Under the pieces are notes generated by a model. That model worked only from the letters and a program-made list of their open reading frames with translations, searched no databases and had not been told where the DNA came from. This document shows positions 59,644 to 64,000 of a DNA stretch of 64,000 nucleotides, piece after piece. The position numbers and the translations under genes were made by a program. Numbering within the stretch: the first letter of the stretch is position 1; every line of letters begins with the position of its first letter. This stretch comes from Dyella sp. ASV21 (GTDB taxonomy: Bacteria; Pseudomonadota; Gammaproteobacteria; Xanthomonadales; Rhodanobacteraceae), in assembly GCF_016428975.1 (NCBI RefSeq), contig NZ_JAELTT010000005.1, forward strand, positions 59,435 through 123,434. The letters are read 5' to 3'.

Positions 59644-59666
59644 AGGATTCTCTGGTTCAGGTGGAC

Positions 59667-59693
59667 AAAAAAAGAGAGCCCCTGGTGGGGCTC
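59667..59693 (-). terminator. terminator before MoxR gene
   Basis: GAGCCCC / GGGGCTC with a 4-base loop followed by TCTTTTTTT in the minus direction; it lies after the gp49-family gene and before the MoxR start. Confidence 0.9.
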
Positions 59694-59696
59694 CCG

Positions 59697-59706
59697 TTGT
59701 TGGAGT
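59697..59706 (-). promoter_or_regulatory. ACTCCAACAA site
   Basis: A perfect copy on the minus strand, about 55 bases upstream of the MoxR gene and immediately before the terminator hairpin. The same layout (motif, then hairpin, then gene) occurs at 22670-22756 and 29268-29332. Confidence 0.5.
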
Positions 59707-59720
59707 AGTTGGAAAGATTA

Positions 59721-60305
59721 CTACAGGAATTTGTAGAGGGCATAGCCCTCCAGTTCCCAGAGCTTGTTGGTGACCTTCTGTTCGGCGTCCTTGCGGGCGA
59801 ACTGCTCACCCTTGGCCTGGTCGTAGTTGGCCGGATCGACGCACGCCGAGTGGCCGGTGGCCAGGTAGAAGGTGCCGTCCAGGTACGCATGCACGAAGGT
59901 GCTGGTGGTGCCCAGGGGGCGGTTCTCGACGCTGTAGATCACCCGGGCCTTGAGGGCGTTGATGTCGTCCAGCGTCACCCGCACGTCGCTGGGCGAGCTG
60001 CGGTTGGGTTCGGCCTGGTTCTCGCGGGTCTTGCGATCGGCGTCGGCCTTGACTTGGTAGGGCATCCACTGGGCGTAGCCGCCATCGGACGGCGGAATCA
60101 CATCCAGGGGGATGATCTCGACCTCCTCGACGCCGGTGATGAAACCCCGGTGGTCGTTGACCTGCAGGTTGACCTTGCCGTCCGGGTGGACGAACACGAT
60201 GCCGGCATCGCACGGCTGGGTGTCGTCGATCGTCATGACGCCACTGTCGCGGCGGTGCTTGAAGTACCAAATGCGGCGACCGATGGTCGGGGTGATCTGG
60301 CTCAT
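59721..60305 (-). CDS. N4 gp49/Sf6 gp66-family protein fused to a second phage domain
   Basis: A 194-residue protein with two parts. Residues 1-85 match a common small phage protein type (P-x-x-GRRIWYF start, later GIVFVHPDGKVNLQV, ending WMPYQVKADAD). Residues 110-194 match the N4 gp49/Sf6 gp66 family, with GTFYLATGHSACVDPANYD, a QFARKDAEQK helix and the ending WELEGYALY. These two domains are more often separate genes. The role of either is unknown. Start overlaps the Tad2-like gene stop as ATGA. Confidence 0.75.
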   Translation of the reverse strand: MSQITPTIGRRIWYFKHRRDSGVMTIDDTQPCDAGIVFVHPDGKVNLQVNDHRGFITGVEEVEIIPLDVIPPSDGGYAQWMPYQVKADADRKTRENQAEPNRSSPSDVRVTLDDINALKARVIYSVENRPLGTTSTFVHAYLDGTFYLATGHSACVDPANYDQAKGEQFARKDAEQKVTNKLWELEGYALYKFL

Positions 60306-60565
60306 GCCTGCTCCCCTTCGACTTCGATCCAGTCCTCAGCCAGCACGTCGGTCTGACTGGCCAACCACGGTACCCGGGCGCCCGGGGTGTTCTGGGCGTC
60401 CTTGGGATAGGACATGAAGATGTACGGGAGCGTCATCTTCGAGTGGGCGTCGGGGCGCTGCAGCTCAAGCCACAGGCCTTTGCCGTTCCAACCCTGACGG
60501 GCGACACGGCGACCTTCCTTGAGGGCCTTCAGCGCGGCGCCGAAGTCCATCGTTCCATTACTCAT
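60302..60565 (-). CDS. Tad2-like protein (DUF2829), possible anti-Thoeris
   Basis: An 87-residue protein of the DUF2829 family. FGAALKALKEGRRVARQGWNGKG at residues 8-30 (given here only as landmarks: FGAALKALKEG, VARQGWNGKG) and SQTDVLAEDWIEV near the C-terminus are the family's two signature blocks. Tad2 of Bacillus phages belongs to this family and sequesters the cyclic ADP-ribose signal of Thoeris defence. Whether this member binds such a signal is inference. Start at 60565 with AGGAACC; stop overlaps the next start. Confidence 0.8.
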   Translation of the reverse strand: MSNGTMDFGAALKALKEGRRVARQGWNGKGLWLELQRPDAHSKMTLPYIFMSYPKDAQNTPGARVPWLASQTDVLAEDWIEVEGEQA

Positions 60566-60782
60566 GCGGTGGTTCCTGTTGCGAGGGGGACTGGCGTTCG
60601 CCATGGACGAAGGTCAGCCCGGTAAGGTCGTGGTACCCGGCGTTGTAGAGCAGGGAGTGGACGACGAAGGCGGGGCGCGGGGGCAGCTGGCTGATCGTGC
60701 CGATCAGCTCACCGTGGTCTTCGACCCGGTGATCGAGGAAGTAGATGGTCTCCTCGACGGCGCTGTAATAGACGTATTTCAA
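60558..60782 (-). CDS. hypothetical protein at phage right end
   Basis: A 74-residue protein. The start is read as TTG at 60782 because CGGAG lies eight bases before it; the open frame extends to 60950 but has no ATG. The N-terminus is KYVYYSAVEETIYFLDHRVED. It is coupled to the Tad2-like gene, whose ATG lies inside its end. It is the last phage gene before the attachment/integrase region, and its upstream part could be altered by recombination at the junction. Confidence 0.5.
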   Translation of the reverse strand: MKYVYYSAVEETIYFLDHRVEDHGELIGTISQLPPRPAFVVHSLLYNAGYHDLTGLTFVHGERQSPSQQEPPHE

Positions 60783-61114
60783 TGCGTCGCTCCGAATCGG
60801 TTCGAGTACCCTTTGGGGACTCGCATTCGGCAACTGGGTACCGGTCTTCAGCAACGTTGGGCAACTTTGAAAAAGCTGCACCAGAATTGCACCAGAACGG
60901 CTACAAACCGCGCTAGAATGCGGTCTGCTGATGCCCCCCTTGGGCACCAATAGAAGTTTCAGGGAGTCTCAGTGAGTCTCATGAAACGCACTAAACCCCG
61001 CATTCTGCGGGGTTTTTTGTGTCTGCCGTTCTCAGGGTGTCTCAGCAGATCCCAGAATGTTGTGTATGCTCTTGTGCATGAACATGGATTTCATACACAA
61101 GATGGTCCCCGCTA
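60783..61114. other. candidate attachment region and integrase promoter region
   Basis: A gene-free stretch of 332 bases. It contains two GCACCAGAA repeats twelve bases apart (about 60880-60900) and a third GCACCA near 60950; two GAGTCTCA repeats and a GTGTCTCA (60964-61044); a rightward terminator; and a 9-bp inverted repeat TTGTGTATG (61060-61068) / CATACACAA (61092-61100) just before the integrase. Repeats of this kind upstream of P4-type integrases can be integrase arm sites. No tRNA or tmRNA end is recognised. Confidence 0.5.
60994..61018 (+). terminator. orphan rightward terminator
   Basis: AACCCCGC / GCGGGGTT with loop ATTCT followed by TTTTTTG. No rightward gene ends upstream of it in the window, so it may belong to a host gene whose 3' end was the integration target, or act as an insulator of the integrase. 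Confidence 0.75.
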
Positions 61115-62413
61115 ATGCCTAAGCATGCAAAGCCTCTTACGGAGTTTGAAGTCCGCAATGCTAGAGCGAAGCAAAAGGCTTACACGCTTCCGGATGGCAA
61201 GGGGCTCTACCTTCAAGTCAGCAAGGCTGGATTGAAGACGTGGGTGGTCCGCTATCGACTTCCGGGTAGCAAAACAGCCACACCGGCCAGCATCGGCTAT
61301 TACCCTGCAATGTCGCTGGCAGATGCGCGTGTACGGGCAATCCAGATTCAGCAGGACGCTAAGGCCGGGAAGGCGACTCCGGGTGTTCGTAAGGCGCAGC
61401 AAATGGCTAGTGCGTCTGATGCCGCCGAGGATGAAGCACAGAGGCGTGCTGAGGCAGAGGCCGAACGCACCACACTGAAGGCGACTGCGCGGCGATGGTT
61501 GGCGGATAGCCAGCCTCATTGGGCGGAGGAAACGTACCGCAAGGCCCGGCTCGTGGTGGAAGGGTACTTTGTCGAAGAGATTGGTGACTTAGACATCCGC
61601 AACTTGCAGGTTAAAGACTTTCGGCCGCTGCTTCTCAGGATGAATGAAGACACACCTCAGCTTGCAAGAAAGGCGAGACAATTTATCGGTCGGATAGTGG
61701 ACCAAGCTATCGACGAAGGGCTAAGGCCTGAGGAAAGTAGATTACGGCTAGATCGACTGCTTCCCACTCGCCGCGCTGGTCATATGCCTGCGGTCACTGA
61801 TGATGAGAGTCGACTGGGTGATCTGATGCGGGCGATAGACGGGTACGGCAACCGGGTGGTGCGTGCAGCCCTGCTTCTAGCTGCATGGACCACCGTGCGA
61901 TCGGGAGTCGTTGCAAGCGCTCGTTGGTCAGAAATTGATTTGGAGCGCGCAGAGTGGCGCATACCCGGCAAGGAGCCAGATGGGCGAAATCGCATGAAGA
62001 CCGGCGTCGACTTCGACACGTCCTTACCGACCCAAGCCATCGAAGCGCTTAAGGAAATGCAACAACGAAGCCATGGCGCTGAGTATGTCTTTCCTCCGCA
62101 GGCTAGGCAGAAGTCAGCACATCTCTCACGTGATTCCCTAAGTAAAGCGCTGCGCGACTTGAACTTTAGAGGTGAGCATACGACACATGGCTTCAGGGCA
62201 TCATTTCGCACCCTTGGGCGCGAACGGCTCGAAGTCGATGTTGATGTATTAGAAGCGCAGCTGGCGCATGCTCCAAAAAACGAGCTCGATGCCGCCTATG
62301 CTCGGGTCAAGTTTCGAGAGAAGCGGCGGCTAATAGTGCAGTCGTGGGCTGACTATTTGGATGAGTTAAAGACCGGAAGCAGTGTGCTAAGGCTTCAGCG
62401 TACAGCTGGCTAG
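61115..62413 (+). CDS. int: tyrosine integrase, P4-like with DUF4102 arm-binding domain
   Basis: A 432-residue tyrosine recombinase. Residues 1-95 match the DUF4102 arm-binding domain (LPDGKGLYLQV, then WVVRYRLPG, then SIGYYPAMSLADAR). The catalytic set is present: Arg262 in TTVRSG, His358 and Arg361 in HGFR, His385 in LAHAPK and Tyr395 in AAYAR. It would integrate and excise the element. The gene is somewhat less GC-rich than the phage genes to its left. In P4-type elements the att site is usually upstream of int; here that would put it at the junction with the phage, so whether it belongs to the phage or an adjacent island is open. Confidence 0.93.
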   Translation: MPKHAKPLTEFEVRNARAKQKAYTLPDGKGLYLQVSKAGLKTWVVRYRLPGSKTATPASIGYYPAMSLADARVRAIQIQQDAKAGKATPGVRKAQQMASASDAAEDEAQRRAEAEAERTTLKATARRWLADSQPHWAEETYRKARLVVEGYFVEEIGDLDIRNLQVKDFRPLLLRMNEDTPQLARKARQFIGRIVDQAIDEGLRPEESRLRLDRLLPTRRAGHMPAVTDDESRLGDLMRAIDGYGNRVVRAALLLAAWTTVRSGVVASARWSEIDLERAEWRIPGKEPDGRNRMKTGVDFDTSLPTQAIEALKEMQQRSHGAEYVFPPQARQKSAHLSRDSLSKALRDLNFRGEHTTHGFRASFRTLGRERLEVDVDVLEAQLAHAPKNELDAAYARVKFREKRRLIVQSWADYLDELKTGSSVLRLQRTAG

Positions 62414-62626
62414 AATGTGCTCGGGGCGTCTTCAGTTTCTCTGGATGCCTTCCGCTTGTCGCTCTCTTTGCTTTCATGGCAACCCTGCCTCGGAGCGAGG
62501 CTCTGAAGCCGAGACCTTCGGTTTTGCCGGGCTGTCGAGTAAAAGTGAGGATTGCAGCCGCCAAGCTAGCTTGACAGAAGTGTGGCTCCTATACTCCAAC
62601 CATTCGTTGCGATAGCTGAGGGGAGC
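62414..62626. other. intergenic region with possible promoter
   Basis: No gene. A GCCTCG-GAG-CGAGGC hairpin lies near 62490. TTGACA near 62570 and TATACT about 13 bases later resemble a promoter with short spacing; the TATACT overlaps TACTCCAACCA (near 62592-62602), one mismatch from the phage motif, 25 bases before the next gene. Confidence 0.45.
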
Positions 62627-63496
62627 ATGGACGCAACCTTTGTTCACAATGTGATCTTTAGGAACAGGCTGCACGAAAGCGGCGGACAAGCTTTTCAGGA
62701 TGTCTTCAATCAGCTGATGTCTTTCGCCTACGAAAGCTATGTATCAGTTGCGCCGTGGGGATCGCAAGGAGATCGAGGCAATGATGGGTACGTTGCCACT
62801 GAGCAGCGTTACTTTCAGTTGTACGCACCGACTAGTGCCTTCAAGCCCGTCGATGTTCTCACTGCATGTCATAAGGCAGAAGAGGACTTTTCGAAGCTCT
62901 TGTCGACGAAGACAGCCTTAAGGCGTTGGCACTTCGTGCTTAATGACCGCTTCAAGGGATTGCCGGAGCCGCTTGTTCCTGTCCATGAGGCTATTTTGGC
63001 GGATCATCCGCAATTGGATGAGTGCTACCCGATTGGCACTCAACATCTGCTTAAAAAGTTCATCGGCCTTCCTGCAAATCAGCAAGAGTCGATTATTGGT
63101 GGCGTTCCATCAAACGTTCCCACCAATTTGGACTTGAGCAGCTTGGGTGACCTTCTTGTCGATCTGGCCAATAGTAAGGACTCGCTCGTGATTGGTGGAA
63201 TAAAGCCACCAGCAATGTTCGAAGCAAAAGCTGTTTTCAACGGCTTCTCCGATGACGCGAAAAGCCTGCTTCTCAATTACGCGCGCCAAAGCCACATAGT
63301 GGACAAGTTTCTGGATGCTCGCGATACGTGGTGGCGTCAGACGGTTGCTGAAGACATACGCAGTAGATACATGTCATTGAAGGATGAACTATCGGGTGAC
63401 GAAAAATTGCTGCAGTTGGTTGATGCTCTTATGCCAGCCATTGCGGGTAGTCCCCCCGCAGAACCCTCGGGATCAGAAGTAGAATTTTCTCGTTGA
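62627..63496 (+). CDS. possible ABC-3C/PD-(D/E)XK-type defence protein
   Basis: A 289-residue protein with GGGGAG before the ATG. The N-terminus has FQDVFNQLMSFAYE, then WGSQGDRGNDGY and FQLYAP, a pattern of a PD-(D/E)XK-like nuclease domain (GDxGxDG...QxY) that I associate with ABC-three-component defence proteins. The middle has WHFVLNDRFKG; the C-terminal part is helical. The DNA is clearly less GC-rich than the phage. It lies between the integrase and an IS element, a usual place for cargo. No partner gene is visible, and the IS start lies against its stop, so an operon could be cut there. Confidence 0.45.
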   Translation: MDATFVHNVIFRNRLHESGGQAFQDVFNQLMSFAYESYVSVAPWGSQGDRGNDGYVATEQRYFQLYAPTSAFKPVDVLTACHKAEEDFSKLLSTKTALRRWHFVLNDRFKGLPEPLVPVHEAILADHPQLDECYPIGTQHLLKKFIGLPANQQESIIGGVPSNVPTNLDLSSLGDLLVDLANSKDSLVIGGIKPPAMFEAKAVFNGFSDDAKSLLLNYARQSHIVDKFLDARDTWWRQTVAEDIRSRYMSLKDELSGDEKLLQLVDALMPAIAGSPPAEPSGSEVEFSR

Positions 63497-63510
63497 GAGG
63501 ATTCTACAGA

Positions 63511-63777
63511 ATGAAGAAGTCGAGATTTACGGACAGCCAGATCATGGACGCGCTGAAGCGCGTGGAGTCGGGGCTGGCAGTACCGGACTTATGCCGGGAG
63601 CTGGGTATCAGCACGGCGACGTTCTACAAGTGGCGATCGAAGTACGGCGGCATGGATGTCTCACTGATTGCCCGAATGAAGGAGCTGGAGGCCGAGAATG
63701 CCCGGCTGCGCAAGATGTACGTCGAGGAGAAGATCAAGGCGGAGATCGTTGCGGAGGCGCTCGCAAAAAAAGACTGA
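63511..63777 (+). CDS. IS3 transposase OrfA
   Basis: An 88-residue protein with an HTH (FTDSQIMDALKRVESG then LCRELGISTATFYKW) followed by a leucine-zipper-like helix (LEAENARLRKMYVEEKIKAEI). This is a typical IS407-group OrfA. The ATG at 63511 is used because the frame upstream belongs to the sequence beyond the expected IS end. It ends AKKD, at a run of seven A (63765-63771) where -1 frameshifting makes the OrfAB transposase. Confidence 0.92.
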   Translation: MKKSRFTDSQIMDALKRVESGLAVPDLCRELGISTATFYKWRSKYGGMDVSLIARMKELEAENARLRKMYVEEKIKAEIVAEALAKKD

Positions 63778-64000
63778 GGCCATCTCGTCGGCGCGAGATG
63801 GCCATGCAAGCGGCGTCTAGTCGGGGCGTGTCGATCCGGCTGGCATGCGAGGCGTTCGGGATCAGCCAGAGCTGCTATCGGTACGTCGGCCAGCGGAATG
63901 CCGAGAACGAAGAGATTGCGAACTGGCTACTGCGTCTGACCGACAATCATCGGAACTGGGGCTTCGGCTTGTGCTTCCTGTACCTGCGTAACGTGAAGGG
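63771..64000 (+). CDS. IS3 transposase OrfB, partial
   Basis: The -1 frame entered at the A-run, reading RLRPSRRREMAMQ and then a region with VSIRLACEAFGISQSCYRY and HRNWGFG, as in the N-terminus of IS407-type OrfB (HTH-21 region before the rve integrase domain). It continues past the right window edge, so the DDE catalytic residues are not visible. An internal ATG near 63802 could serve as a separate start. Confidence 0.88.

Larger units (their letters stand above)
1..62413. mobile_element. N4-like prophage, left end outside window
   Basis: From the left edge to the integrase nearly every gene is a recognisable podovirus gene, and the structural block runs in the N4 order gp69, 68, 67, tail, 59 to 50. 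The replication block (gp24, gp25, helicase, DNA polymerase, gp42-45) is convergent to it, as in N4. The map is permuted: the early RNAP1 region runs off the left edge and gp24/gp25 appear at the right end beside an integrase. The left attachment site is not in the window. The right boundary is either just upstream of the integrase (about 60.8-61.1 kb) or downstream of it (62.4-62.6 kb); the sequence alone does not decide. Confidence 0.85.
63497..64000 (+). mobile_element. IS3-family element (IS407-like), right part outside window
   Basis: Two overlapping frames in the order of IS3 OrfA and OrfB with a frameshift site between. The left terminal inverted repeat could not be placed with confidence; the element begins somewhere between the end of the previous gene and 63510. 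The right end is beyond the window. Confidence 0.85.

Noticed and set aside
60783..61000. Possible tRNA or tmRNA 3' end at the integration site (GGGCACCA, TTCGAGTACC)
   Set aside because: No complementary stems of the right size; the ACCA-like triplet is part of a direct repeat.
1..64000. CRISPR arrays, reverse transcriptase (DGR) systems and toxin-antitoxin pairs
   Set aside because: No regularly spaced direct repeats, no RT-type (Y/F)xDD protein and no recognisable toxin-antitoxin operon were seen in the window.

Overview
The window is almost entirely one integrated, N4-like podovirus (Schitoviridae-type) genome, followed at the right end by an integrase, a possible defence gene and the start of an IS3-family element. 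Composition is GC-rich throughout. The IS3 OrfA (starting MKKSRFTDSQI) belongs to a type I associate with Xanthomonadaceae (Xanthomonas, Stenotrophomonas, Lysobacter), so a gammaproteobacterium of that family is the best guess for the host; this is inference.

Layout. (1) About 1-3.84 kb, minus strand: early region read leftwards, with small proteins, a SLOG/DUF2493 protein and RNAP1, the N-terminal half of an N4-type heterodimeric RNA polymerase II; its partner RNAP2 should lie off the left edge. (2) 3.85-4.41 kb: a gene-free divergent control region. (3) 4.4-15.1 kb, plus strand: a TerL-adjacent protein, a DUF3307 membrane protein, TerL, an adaptor-like protein and two long tail-fibre proteins. 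(4) 15.1-17.6 kb, minus strand: nested spanins, two holin-like membrane proteins and a GT2 glycosyltransferase. (5) 17.7-40.6 kb, plus strand: portal, scaffold, major capsid and internal virion proteins in the same order as N4 gp59 to gp51, ending in a 3753-residue virion RNA polymerase (vRNAP, gp50-like). This giant protein also carries a GGDEF-like domain and an HEXXH metallopeptidase-like motif. (6) 40.6-60.8 kb, minus strand: replication and takeover genes (SSB, RecA-like ATPase, primase-helicase, PD-(D/E)XK nuclease, DNA polymerase, Dda/RecD-like helicase, endolysin, ThyA, HTH proteins, VWA metallopeptidase, MoxR ATPase, a Tad2-like anti-Thoeris protein). (7) 60.8-62.4 kb: candidate attachment region and tyrosine integrase. 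(8) 62.6-64 kb: accessory gene and IS3 element cut by the window edge.

The gene order is a circular permutation of N4: late genes sit in the middle, and the break falls between the RNAP1/RNAP2 region and the gp24/gp25 pair. That is what integration of a circularised genome would give. N4 relatives are generally regarded as lytic, so an integrated member with an adjacent integrase is notable.

A short asymmetric motif, ACTCCA(A/T/C)CAA, recurs just upstream of most transcription units, nearly always oriented with the downstream gene. It may be a phage RNA polymerase promoter element or a stoperator-like repressor site. With the vRNAP, RNAP1 and several HTH proteins it suggests one genome-wide control scheme. 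All homology calls rest on motifs, length and order read by eye; no database search was run.
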